From contig JANXMC010000026.1 in assembly GCA_025354825.1 (NCBI GenBank), positions 1 through 35,722 on the forward strand: a stretch of 35,722 nt of DNA, written 5' to 3'. The position numbers and the translations under genes are program-made. The stretch is from Myxococcales bacterium. Its GTDB lineage: Bacteria; Myxococcota_A; Polyangia; Polyangiales; Polyangiaceae. Positions 17,216 through 25,271 of the stretch are shown piece after piece. The notes under the pieces are model-generated. The model saw only the letters and a program-made list of their open reading frames with translations. It was not told where the DNA came from and ran no database searches. The number at the start of each line of letters is the position of its first letter. The first letter of the stretch is position 1.

Positions 17216-18223
17216 ATGACGGCCAAGGACACGACCGTGCGCCCCCTCGAGCTCCTCGTCCTCGGCGGGAGCGGCTTCGTCGGCTCGACGCTTTTGCGCG
17301 AGATCGACAAGGCCCCCAGGGGTTCGATTCGCGTGTGCGCGCTTTTGCGCAATCCCGACGCCGTCCCCGATTTTTCCTGGCTCACGAAGCTCCCCGGCAG
17401 CCTCGAGCACCTCCCTGCGCCCCTCGAGCCAAGCGCCCCGTACGTGCTCGTGCACTTCGCCTCGAAGCAGGTCGATCACGACGGCTCCGGCTATTTGAAG
17501 ACCAACGTCGACGCGACGCGCGCGCTCCTCGGCGCCCTCGGCGCGAACCTCCGCGGCGTCATCTACAGCAGCTCGATGTCGGTATACGGTCAGGGCGCGC
17601 AAGACGGCATTACCGAAGCGCGGCTCCCCTCGCCCGAAACGCCGCTCGCGCAGAGCCGTCTGCTCGCGGAGGCGACGATATCTGGATATGCCCATACGAA
17701 AGGCATTTCGGCCTTCTTGCTTCGCCCGCGTTTCGTTCTCGGCGAGGGGGATCGCTTCGTTCTCCCGGGTCTCGCGAAGCTTGTGAAGCGTCGCCTCTTC
17801 GTCGGCAACGGTAGCCAGCGGTTCTCGGTCATCGGCGTGCAGGACTACGCGCGCGTCGTCTTGGAGCTTGCGCGTCACGTCGTCGCGCTTCAAGACGAGG
17901 GCGCGCCGATGCAAACGGCGTTCAACGTCGGCTATTCCGAGCCGCTGACTTTCGGCGAAATCGCCGACACCCTCACCTCGACCTTCGGCCTCTCGACGAC
18001 GCGTCGCACGATTCGTATTCCGGTATCTGCCGGCGTCACGCGCCTCCTTCGTCGCTTGCCGCTGCGCGCGTTCGAGAGCCTCGCGACGCGCCTCGAGCTC
18101 GTGGGCCTTTCGCACTGGGGCGATACCCGCGCGCTTGGCGACGCCGTCGGCCACGACATCATCGGCAAAGACCCGCGCACCGCCCTCCGAGACGCCGCCC
18201 ATAGCCTCACGCTCGCCCATTGA
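17216..18223 (+). CDS. Atypical extended SDR (NAD-dependent epimerase/reductase-like)
   Basis: 335 residues from ATG 17216; GTG codons at 17204 and 17207 are alternatives, the latter giving a GTGA overlap with the preceding stop. The N-terminus has a Rossmann strand-loop-helix, LLVLGGSGFVGSTL, the NAD(P)-binding signature. A core strand YSSSMSVYG follows, corresponding to the catalytic Ser region. Where extended SDRs carry YxxxK, the sequence reads L144-A-Q-S-R148 in TPLAQSRLLAE, so both the Tyr and Lys seem to be lost. The later RP..VLGEGD and 'VIGVQDYARV' parts are as in the family. It may be a reductase with a changed mechanism, a nonredox enzyme or a substrate-binding protein. Reduction of a butenolide-type intermediate would fit the pathway model, but that is inference. 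Confidence 0.85.
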   Translation: MTAKDTTVRPLELLVLGGSGFVGSTLLREIDKAPRGSIRVCALLRNPDAVPDFSWLTKLPGSLEHLPAPLEPSAPYVLVHFASKQVDHDGSGYLKTNVDATRALLGALGANLRGVIYSSSMSVYGQGAQDGITEARLPSPETPLAQSRLLAEATISGYAHTKGISAFLLRPRFVLGEGDRFVLPGLAKLVKRRLFVGNGSQRFSVIGVQDYARVVLELARHVVALQDEGAPMQTAFNVGYSEPLTFGEIADTLTSTFGLSTTRRTIRIPVSAGVTRLLRRLPLRAFESLATRLELVGLSHWGDTRALGDAVGHDIIGKDPRTALRDAAHSLTLAH

Positions 18224-18262
18224 ACGGCGCGCTCGCTTCGCCTTCCCCGAGATGAGAGACCG

Positions 18263-21025
18263 ATGAAAACGCCGCAATCCCAAATTCGAGCCCGCAAGCC
18301 CTCTGTCGCTAGCCACAAAGACGCCATCACGAGCCTCGATGTCGGCGGCAAGCTCGGTACGCAGAAAGTGATGCTCGACGAAGGCGTGCGCGTACCGCCG
18401 TTCTTCTGCCTCACGATCGCGTTCTACGAAGAGGTGTTCGCCGGAATCCGCGACGAGGTCAAAACCCGCCTGGCCGCCGTCGAGTTCGGCAAGAGCGAGA
18501 GCATTCGCCTCGCCGCGAGCGACATTCACGCGATCTTCCAAACGCTCACGCTCACCGCCGATCAGCTGGCCCGCGTCGAGGCGGCGTTCGATGCGCACTT
18601 CGCGAAAGGTGCGCTCGTCTCGGTGCGCGCCTCGACCGTCGGCCATAAAAAAGAAGAGAGCGAAGACTCGAAGACGAATCCCTTCGCGGGAATGAGCGAG
18701 ACGTTCCTTTACGTTCGCAAAGCCGATATCGCCAGCAAGCTCAAGGCGTGCTGGGCGTCGGGCTATTCGCAAGAGTCGCTCATTTACCGCAACGCCCAGG
18801 GGATGGATCTCATGGGCTTCGGCGTCGCCGTCGGCATTCAAGAGATGGTCTTCGGCGAGCGTTCCTTCGTCCTCTTCACGAGCAACCCCAACACGGCGGC
18901 CCGCGACTTCGTCATCGTCGGCGGCCACGGAATCGGCGAAGGGGTCGTGCAAGAGAAGGTCGAAGTCGACCACTATTTCGTGAATGGCAAATCGGGCGAA
19001 ACGACGTCCGATATTCAGACGAAGACGCGCAAGCTCACCCTCGATGAAACGAAGGGGCACGGCCTCACGAGCACCGAGCTGCCGGAAGCGCTTCGCCGCA
19101 CGCCGGTTTTCACGGAGAGCGAGCTTCGCGAGCTCGTCGCCGTGGGGCGCCGCATCGAGGGGATCTTCGGCTGCCCGCAAGACATCGAGGGGACGTTCAC
19201 CCGCGACGGCGTGCTTCATATTCTGCAGTCGCGCCCCATCGCCTTCGACTACAGCCGCCAACGCGTCTGGACCAACAGCAACGTCACCGAGTCGTACCCC
19301 GGTGTGACGACGCCGCTGACCTACACGTTCGCGCGCTACTTCTACCGCGTCATCTTCTTCGACCTTTACCGGATGCTCGGCGTCTCGAGTCGCACTCTCC
19401 ACGACAACCACGAGCCGCTCGATCGGATGATCGGGTATCTCGGTGGGCGGGTCTATTACTGCCTTTCGCACTTCTATTTGCTGCATAAGCAGAGCCCGCT
19501 GTTTCCACTCTTTCGCGCGCACTGGGAGGCGATGATCGGGCTGACCACGTCGTACCAAACGCAGGACAGCCCGACGTTCAAAGAGCAGCTCGAGAAGCTT
19601 CGTATCTGGTCGAAGGTACCGCCGGCGCTCGGCGCGACGCTCTACCAATACGCGACGCACGAGACACGCATGGACAGCTTCCACGCGTGGTGGGAAGGGC
19701 TCGTTTCGCCGCTTCGCGGGAAGGATTTCGCCGCGGAGGACGCGATGGTCCTTCGCAACCGCTTCTTCGAAATCTGGACGGAAGTCGGCAATCGCTGGGG
19801 CGTCACGCTCACGACCGACGCCTATCTGATTCCGCTCTACGGCCTTCTCGAAGCGCTCTTCAAGAATTGGAAAATCAGCCAGGACGAACCGGGCCTCCTC
19901 TCGGATCTCCTCTGCGGCGACGAGAAGCTGATGAGCGTCGAGATCCTCCTCTCGGCGGTCGGCCTCGCCGAAATGGCGCGCGCCCGTCCCGCGTTGCGCG
20001 CAGCCTTCGCCGCCAACGACGAACGCGCGCTGTGGGAGCTCGCGGCGGCTGGAAAGCTCGATTCGGCATTTACCGAAAAGCTCAAAGGGCATTTGCATCT
20101 GTTCGGCGATCGCGGTCTTCAAGAGCTGAAGCTCGAGCAGCCGGCCCTTCGCGACACGCCCTGGGTCCTTCTCCGCATGGTGAAGTCCTATGTCGAGAAG
20201 GACGTCTCCGTGGAGAACGTCCGCGCCCACGAGGCCAAGGTTCGCGTCGACGCCGATGCGCGTCTCGCCACCAAGCTCGCCGCGTCCCCGGGCAAGCGCG
20301 CGCTGCTTGCGCAGCTTCTCCCGCGCCTCCGCCGCCTCATTCGCCACCGCGAGAACTCGCGCTACTGCCGCGCAGAGCTCTTTGGGGTTTCTCGTAATCT
20401 GTTTCTCGGCATTGCTGCGAGCTTCGTCCGCGACGGCGTGCTCAAGGCGGTAGACGACATTCACTACCTCACGCAGGAAGAGGTGTTTGGCTACATCGAC
20501 GGCACGGGCGTTACGGAGAATCTGCAAGTGCTCGCCGATCTCCGGCGAACAGAGCACGCGGCGAATCTGCTGCGCGAGCTCCCGGAGCAGATCACGACGC
20601 TCGGAGCCGTGCGAAAGAGCGGTCTCGACGCGCCGGCCTCGGCGACGGGCGAAAACCGAGTCACCGCGAGCGGCGCGCTCAAGGGTCTCGGCTCGAGCGC
20701 GGGGAAGGTGCGCGGCACGGCGCGCGTCGTCGTCGATCCCAACGAGCCGTTCGACATGGGCGACGACATGATTCTCATCGCCCGCGAGACCGATCCCGGT
20801 TGGCTCTTTCTCATGCTCGCGTCGAAGGGAATGGTCGTCGAGCGCGGCAGCATGCTGAGCCACACGGCAATCACAGGTCGTAAGTTCGGTATCCCGACGA
20901 TTGTCGCTCTCCCCGATGCAACGCGGAGGATTCCCAACGGCGCACGCATCGAAATCGACGGCTCGTCGGGGACGGTGACGATCCTCGACGCACCCACGGC
21001 AGCCGTGTCCGAGGCCGCCGAATGA
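18263..21025 (+). CDS. PEP-synthase-like ATP-dependent phosphotransferase/condensing enzyme (RPH/PigC-like)
   Basis: 920 residues. The N-terminal 330 residues form a PPDK-type ATP-grasp domain (GGKLGTQKVML near residue 32, NPFAGMSETFLYV, FVIVGGHGIGEGVV, DIEGTFTRDG...LQSRPI). A long mostly helical middle region begins with TNSNVTESYPGVTTPL. The C-terminal PEP-utilising swivel domain has the phospho-carrier His867 in SMLSHTAITGRKFGIP. This ATP-grasp / middle / His-domain order matches rifampin phosphotransferase and also PigC/RedH-type prodiginine condensing enzymes, and lacks the PEP/pyruvate-binding TIM barrel of true PEP synthase. It would use ATP, via a phospho-His, either to phosphorylate a small molecule or to activate it for condensation. 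It starts 39 bp after the SDR and overlaps the UbiA gene by 4 bp (ATGA), so it belongs to the operon. Substrate unknown. Confidence 0.92.
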   Translation: MKTPQSQIRARKPSVASHKDAITSLDVGGKLGTQKVMLDEGVRVPPFFCLTIAFYEEVFAGIRDEVKTRLAAVEFGKSESIRLAASDIHAIFQTLTLTADQLARVEAAFDAHFAKGALVSVRASTVGHKKEESEDSKTNPFAGMSETFLYVRKADIASKLKACWASGYSQESLIYRNAQGMDLMGFGVAVGIQEMVFGERSFVLFTSNPNTAARDFVIVGGHGIGEGVVQEKVEVDHYFVNGKSGETTSDIQTKTRKLTLDETKGHGLTSTELPEALRRTPVFTESELRELVAVGRRIEGIFGCPQDIEGTFTRDGVLHILQSRPIAFDYSRQRVWTNSNVTESYPGVTTPLTYTFARYFYRVIFFDLYRMLGVSSRTLHDNHEPLDRMIGYLGGRVYYCLSHFYLLHKQSPLFPLFRAHWEAMIGLTTSYQTQDSPTFKEQLEKLRIWSKVPPALGATLYQYATHETRMDSFHAWWEGLVSPLRGKDFAAEDAMVLRNRFFEIWTEVGNRWGVTLTTDAYLIPLYGLLEALFKNWKISQDEPGLLSDLLCGDEKLMSVEILLSAVGLAEMARARPALRAAFAANDERALWELAAAGKLDSAFTEKLKGHLHLFGDRGLQELKLEQPALRDTPWVLLRMVKSYVEKDVSVENVRAHEAKVRVDADARLATKLAASPGKRALLAQLLPRLRRLIRHRENSRYCRAELFGVSRNLFLGIAASFVRDGVLKAVDDIHYLTQEEVFGYIDGTGVTENLQVLADLRRTEHAANLLRELPEQITTLGAVRKSGLDAPASATGENRVTASGALKGLGSSAGKVRGTARVVVDPNEPFDMGDDMILIARETDPGWLFLMLASKGMVVERGSMLSHTAITGRKFGIPTIVALPDATRRIPNGARIEIDGSSGTVTILDAPTAAVSEAAE

Positions 21026-21984
21026 CCACGACGACGAACGCGACGGCGACGACGAACGCCGCCGCAAACCTCGGCTTCGTCGGGCGGCTCCGCGCGTTCG
21101 CCGACAACATCTTCGAGCCGAAGCTTCATATCGCTTTTGCAGCGCTCTGGTCCCTTTCGCTTCTCGGCAATCTCTACGCGGCGTCGAACGTTTCGCCGTG
21201 GCGCCTCGATCCGCGCCTCGGCATTCTCGTCTTCACCGTCTTCGTCTGCCTCTTCTTCCTGCGCATGGTCGATGAGGTCAAAGACTACGACTACGACGTC
21301 ATCCACAATTCGAAGCGCCCACTCGTTTCGGGGCTCGTCACGCGCGCCGACATCGCGCGGTACCTCGTTGTCTTCGCGGCGATCGTCCTCGCCCTCAATG
21401 CGGCGATGGGCGTGGGGCTCGCGCTCTGGGTGCTCGCCGACATCGTTTATGGGCTTTTGCAGATTCCGATCGAACGACGCTCGCGCACCGTTCGCGAGAA
21501 TCTCATCGTCAATCTCGTCACCGTTTACCCCGTCAACGTGGGGCTCTCGGTCTACACGGTTCTCTATTTCCTCCACACGACGGGCGCCCCATTCAGCGCA
21601 AAGCACGCGCTTCTCGTGGTCGCCTACGCCTGTGCGTTTTTGCACTTCGAAGTCGCCCGCAAGTCTTCGTGGCCCCACCTCGCCGTCTCGGGGGAGCGCC
21701 TCTATTCGCAGCTCGTCGGCCTCAGAATCGCGCTCCTGGTGAGCGTCGTCTTCGCATTTGCGGCCCTCGGCGCGGCGCTGTGGGCTTTCGCACCGTGGGC
21801 GCAGACAGGCGCGGCAGCCGCCGTGTCGTACCTGCCGCTCCTCGCTCTCGTGCCGATGGCGCGCGGGCTCGCTTTGCATGCGCGCAACCGCGAGACGCGC
21901 CACTCGGCACGCCCCATGGCGGTCGCGTTTCTCTTCGCGTTTTACGTGACGATGCTCGTTCGCGCGCTCGTCGTAACGCACTGA
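21022..21984 (+). CDS. UbiA-family prenyltransferase
   Basis: 320 residues, about eight or nine predicted transmembrane helices. The first Asp-rich motif is D84-E-V-K-D88-Y-D90-Y-D92 followed by HNSKRPL, the diphosphate/Mg-binding loop of UbiA enzymes. The second loop does not show a DxxxD; it reads FEVARK...GERLYSQLVG (from about residue 215), a variant seen in some bacterial UbiA-related proteins with an E-x-x-R-K...Y-S-x-L-x-G pattern. UbiA proteins attach isoprenoid chains to aromatic rings, hemes or glycerol phosphates in the membrane. The start codon overlaps the preceding stop (ATGA), which implies translational coupling to the phosphotransferase-like gene. The N-terminal 25 residues are Thr/Asn/Ala-rich and may be poorly ordered. 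The acceptor is unknown. Confidence 0.9.
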   Translation: MTTTTNATATTNAAANLGFVGRLRAFADNIFEPKLHIAFAALWSLSLLGNLYAASNVSPWRLDPRLGILVFTVFVCLFFLRMVDEVKDYDYDVIHNSKRPLVSGLVTRADIARYLVVFAAIVLALNAAMGVGLALWVLADIVYGLLQIPIERRSRTVRENLIVNLVTVYPVNVGLSVYTVLYFLHTTGAPFSAKHALLVVAYACAFLHFEVARKSSWPHLAVSGERLYSQLVGLRIALLVSVVFAFAALGAALWAFAPWAQTGAAAAVSYLPLLALVPMARGLALHARNRETRHSARPMAVAFLFAFYVTMLVRALVVTH

Positions 21985-22007
21985 CGCCCTTACGAAAGCG
22001 CACCGTG

Positions 22008-22985
22008 ATGACTCCCCTCGCCTCGCAGCAGCCGCGCTCCCCGTGGGTCAACGCCTTTCAGTGGCTCTTCTTCCCCGTCTCGCTCTTCGGCGGGGCAACG
22101 GTGATGGGCATCGCTCTGGCCCACGGCGTTCCGGCGGCTCCGCTCGCCATGGCGATTCCGCTCTTCTTTCTCATCGCCATTGCGATTGTAGAGCGCCGGC
22201 TCCCCTACGAGCCCGACTGGAACCGCGCGCGCGGCGACATCACGGCAGATCTCGCGTCGCTCGTCACCGTCGCCTTTGGCGTCGAGACGCTCTTCAAGGT
22301 CGCCGGCCCCGTCGCCGTCGTGGGGATTCTCTCGCTCCTCAAGCTACCGGCCGACTTCAACGTGTTCCCGCGCAATGCGCCGTTCTGGGTGCAGTGCGCC
22401 ATCGTCATCGGCTTTATCGACTTCGTGAAATACTGGTTCCACCGAATGGGCCACGAGACGCGCTTCTGGTGGCCGCTCCATTCGGTGCACCACGCCGTGA
22501 AGCGCGTTCACATGTTGAACGGCTTCCGGATTCACCCGCTCTACCACACGCTCACCTACGTGCTCGGCTACTTCCCTTGCATCCTCTTGGGCGCGCCGGC
22601 CGAAACGCTCTTCGTTCACACGGTGATTCTGGGAATCGTCGGCGGATTTCAGCACTGCAATATCGATTTACGCTACGGCGTATTGAATTACATCTTCAGT
22701 ACGAACGAGATTCACCGCTGGCACCACTCTACGCGCGTGGCCGAGGGCAATAAGAACTACGGCGCCATCTTCTCGTTCTTCGATGTGATTTTCGGAACCT
22801 ATTACAATGTCCCCGGCAAAGCGCCCGCTGTGATTGGGATGGTCCATGAAGACGGGTATCCCCTTCATAGCTACTGGGAACAGCTGGCCATCCCGTTCAC
22901 CTACCGGCGCCGCGTGAAAAATGCCGACGTGGACCACGTCGTCGAGGCCGACGCCCTCGACGTGCGCATCGAGAACCGGACGTAG
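22008..22985 (+). CDS. Fatty-acid hydroxylase / sterol-desaturase superfamily enzyme
   Basis: 325 residues from ATG 22008 (a GTG lies one codon upstream). An integral-membrane, non-heme di-iron oxygenase with the histidine clusters H145-RMG-H149, H158-SV-H161-H162 and H236-RW-H239-H240, plus extra His in GFRIHPLYHTL. Four to five hydrophobic stretches surround them. The family hydroxylates or desaturates lipid tails, sterols and carotenoids, and includes the alkylglycerol ether-cleaving enzymes. It follows the UbiA gene by 23 bp and is probably the last gene of the operon, because the next gene starts 222 bp further and encodes a signalling kinase. The likely substrate is a lipid intermediate of this pathway; hydroxylation versus desaturation cannot be decided from sequence. 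Confidence 0.92.
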   Translation: MTPLASQQPRSPWVNAFQWLFFPVSLFGGATVMGIALAHGVPAAPLAMAIPLFFLIAIAIVERRLPYEPDWNRARGDITADLASLVTVAFGVETLFKVAGPVAVVGILSLLKLPADFNVFPRNAPFWVQCAIVIGFIDFVKYWFHRMGHETRFWWPLHSVHHAVKRVHMLNGFRIHPLYHTLTYVLGYFPCILLGAPAETLFVHTVILGIVGGFQHCNIDLRYGVLNYIFSTNEIHRWHHSTRVAEGNKNYGAIFSFFDVIFGTYYNVPGKAPAVIGMVHEDGYPLHSYWEQLAIPFTYRRRVKNADVDHVVEADALDVRIENRT

Positions 22986-23207
22986 GTATCCCCAGGCGTG
23001 GATCGCTGAGGGAGCGTGACCGCGCTCGAGGGCGCCTACCGAGGCGTCGCCCCCTCATGGTGCTGCCACGTCGATTCTGCAGCCCATTTCGAGCCGTTCC
23101 GTCGCGTCGCGATCCCTCGCGTCTCACGGAACGAATGCCGTCCGATACGTCGCGGCGCGACGCGTGACCCTGTGGCACCGCCGTTGCTCTTACGCCGTCT
23201 CGCATCG

Positions 23208-24542
23208 ATGACGTCGCCCGAAACAAGCGTGTTTCCCACCGCACCTCCACGAACCCACTACGAGCGCGTGAAGCTCTTGGGGCGCGGCGGGATGGCCGAA
23301 GTCTCTCTGTCTCTCTTGCGGAGCGCGAGCTTCACGAAGCTCGTCGTTCGCAAAACGCTCGATAGCCGCTTTGCACACGACCCGGTTTACATTGCGATGT
23401 TGCGACAGGAGGGGCACCTCGCGGCTCGCCTCAACCACCCCAACGTCGTGCAGACGCTCGATGTCGGCGTCGAAGCCGGCGTGCCCTATTTAGCAATGGA
23501 GTTTCTCGAGGGCGTTCCCTACGTCGAGCTCTCGCGCCTCAAAGGGGAAGACGCGCTGCCCCTCCCGTTTCATTTGCGCATTCTCGGCGACATGCTTGCG
23601 GGGCTCCACCACGCCCACGAGCTGCGCGACTTCGACGGGACACCCTTCGATATCGTGCATTGCGACGTCTCCCCGCCGAATCTCGTCGTCACCTGCTCGG
23701 GAATCTCGAAGGTCGTCGACTTCGGCGTTGCGCGCTCGTCCCTCGACAGGCCGCGCGAAGGCGAGCGGGTCGTCCGCGGGAAGTTCCACTACATGGCGCC
23801 GGAGCAGCTCGTCGGCGGCGCCGTCGACAGGCGCGCAGACGTCTTCTGCGTGGGCCTCATGCTGTGGGAGGCGATCACGGGCGAGCGGCGTTTCAAGATA
23901 AGCAACAAAGACCCGGCGCAGCAGCTGCTCCACGACGACAGCCCCGACGTCCGAACGCTCAACCCGGACTGCCCGAATGAGCTGGCGGAGATCTGCGCCC
24001 GCGCGCTCTCGCGCGATCCGGCGATGCGTTTCCAGACGGCCCTCGAAATGGCCAAGGCGCTCGACGTGGAGCTCGCGCGGTTGGGCGACGGCTCCGACGC
24101 GACGCTGCGAAGTCAGCTGGGTGGCATCGTCGAAGAGCGCTTCGAGACTCGCCGCGCGGCGATTGCGAAGCGTCTTCGCACCGTCGCGAGCGCCATCGAG
24201 GTTCCTAAGTCCGACAGCACACCGGCGCTCACTCTCGATTCGTTGTCGCCCGCGTCGATCACGAAGACGGTCGCGCCTCCTGCGCATGCAACCGCGCGCG
24301 CCGAGCCACGGCAAGCCCCGCGCGCGCTCCTTCTTTTGGCGGGCGCGTTCGCGCTCGCTCTCGCGACGTTCGTCCCGCGGCCGCATTCCGTCGACGCCTT
24401 TCCCGAAGCGGCCCACGTGTCGGCCTCACTCGGCGGCGCGGTGCACGTCGCAGCGCCGGCGACGCCCCTCGCGGCCCCGTCGGCTGCGCGGGACGCGGGG
24501 GCCGATGCGACGACGGCGTCGCCTCACGCCGCCGATCGCTAA
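23208..24542 (+). CDS. Eukaryote-like Ser/Thr protein kinase with C-terminal membrane anchor
   Basis: 444 residues from ATG 23208; the frame is open upstream to a GTG at 23016 but that extension is Arg-rich and not kinase-like. The kinase domain spans about 18-290: glycine loop LLGRGGMAEV, ATP-binding Lys in LVVRKTL, catalytic loop H151-C-D153-VSPPN, metal-binding D171-FG, and YMAPEQ. The residue before the catalytic Asp is Cys instead of Arg, so it is a non-RD kinase. A linker of about 80 residues leads to a hydrophobic segment (about 373-390, ALLLLAGAFALALATF), then an Ala/Pro-rich tail presumably outside the cytoplasm. This plan is common in myxobacteria. A link to the biosynthetic operon upstream is not shown. 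Confidence 0.93.
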   Translation: MTSPETSVFPTAPPRTHYERVKLLGRGGMAEVSLSLLRSASFTKLVVRKTLDSRFAHDPVYIAMLRQEGHLAARLNHPNVVQTLDVGVEAGVPYLAMEFLEGVPYVELSRLKGEDALPLPFHLRILGDMLAGLHHAHELRDFDGTPFDIVHCDVSPPNLVVTCSGISKVVDFGVARSSLDRPREGERVVRGKFHYMAPEQLVGGAVDRRADVFCVGLMLWEAITGERRFKISNKDPAQQLLHDDSPDVRTLNPDCPNELAEICARALSRDPAMRFQTALEMAKALDVELARLGDGSDATLRSQLGGIVEERFETRRAAIAKRLRTVASAIEVPKSDSTPALTLDSLSPASITKTVAPPAHATARAEPRQAPRALLLLAGAFALALATFVPRPHSVDAFPEAAHVSASLGGAVHVAAPATPLAAPSAARDAGADATTASPHAADR

Positions 24543-24675
24543 GGCCTCTGCCTAGTGCGCGGCGCGCGCGTCGCGCGTGTGCATGTGAAGGCAGAAGGCG
24601 AGTGAGCCCCGCCCCGTGTGACATGCCTCGCGAAAAGACACGTCGGCGCACAAAGCCGTGGGGTAACGTCGGCCG

Positions 24676-25104
24676 ATGTCGGACGCTTGGTATTATCGCT
24701 ATGGCGAGTCACAGGTAGGGCCCATTCCAAAAGTCGAGCTCGATCGACTTCTCCAAACAGGGCAGCTCAATCCCGCGACGCCCGTCTGGTGCCAAGGAAT
24801 GGCCGGATGGGCGCCCGCCTCCTACGGGACGAACGCGGCCGCCCCCGACGACGGCCTGCGGTTTCTCATCCCCACAAAGAGCACCAGCGCGTGGTCGTTG
24901 ACGGCGGGGTACGTCGGCATTTTCTGCATTTTCATCTTCCCCATCGCACCCTTGGCAATCGTCTTCGGCATTCTCGGCATTCGCGACTTGAAGCGAAACC
25001 CGGAGAAGAATGGGTGGGGCCGCGCCATCACCGGCATTGTCCTCGGTGGGCTCGTGAGCCTCGGAGCGCTCGTGTTTCTCGTCTTCGTGCTCACATCGAA
25101 ATAG
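24676..25104 (+). CDS. GYF_2 / DUF4190 small membrane protein
   Basis: 142 residues. The first about 50 residues form a GYF-like domain (WYYRYGESQVGPIPKVELDR and later VWCQGMAGWAPAS), a small protein-interaction module. After a linker, two transmembrane segments (about 73-100 and 115-140) flank the DUF4190 pattern GILGIRDLKRNPEKNGWGRAITGIVLG. Proteins of this type are common in myxobacteria and planctomycetes and have no established biochemical activity; they are usually assumed to be membrane scaffolds. The gene stands alone, 133 bp after the kinase gene and 167 bp before a lipoprotein gene on the same strand. Confidence 0.85.
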   Translation: MSDAWYYRYGESQVGPIPKVELDRLLQTGQLNPATPVWCQGMAGWAPASYGTNAAAPDDGLRFLIPTKSTSAWSLTAGYVGIFCIFIFPIAPLAIVFGILGIRDLKRNPEKNGWGRAITGIVLGGLVSLGALVFLVFVLTSK

Positions 25105-25271
25105 GAGCCTGTCCCCGGGGGACGCGAACGCGTCCAGTGGACCGTTTTGGCGGGGACGAGGGCGCGCGCGAGCACACAGATTTAGGCCAGATTCCCCATG
25201 GTTCGTGCGTGGCATGCGCCCTGCTCTTACCGAGCTGCGTCGCAACCCCGCTTACCAAAAGGAGTCTCCAA

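Noticed and set aside
17159-21067. A 1302-codon open frame on the minus strand across the SDR and phosphotransferase genes
   Set aside because: It is the antisense shadow of two genes with clear family motifs. Its translation is rich in Arg/Glu/His without recognisable domains, as expected from high-GC antisense frames.
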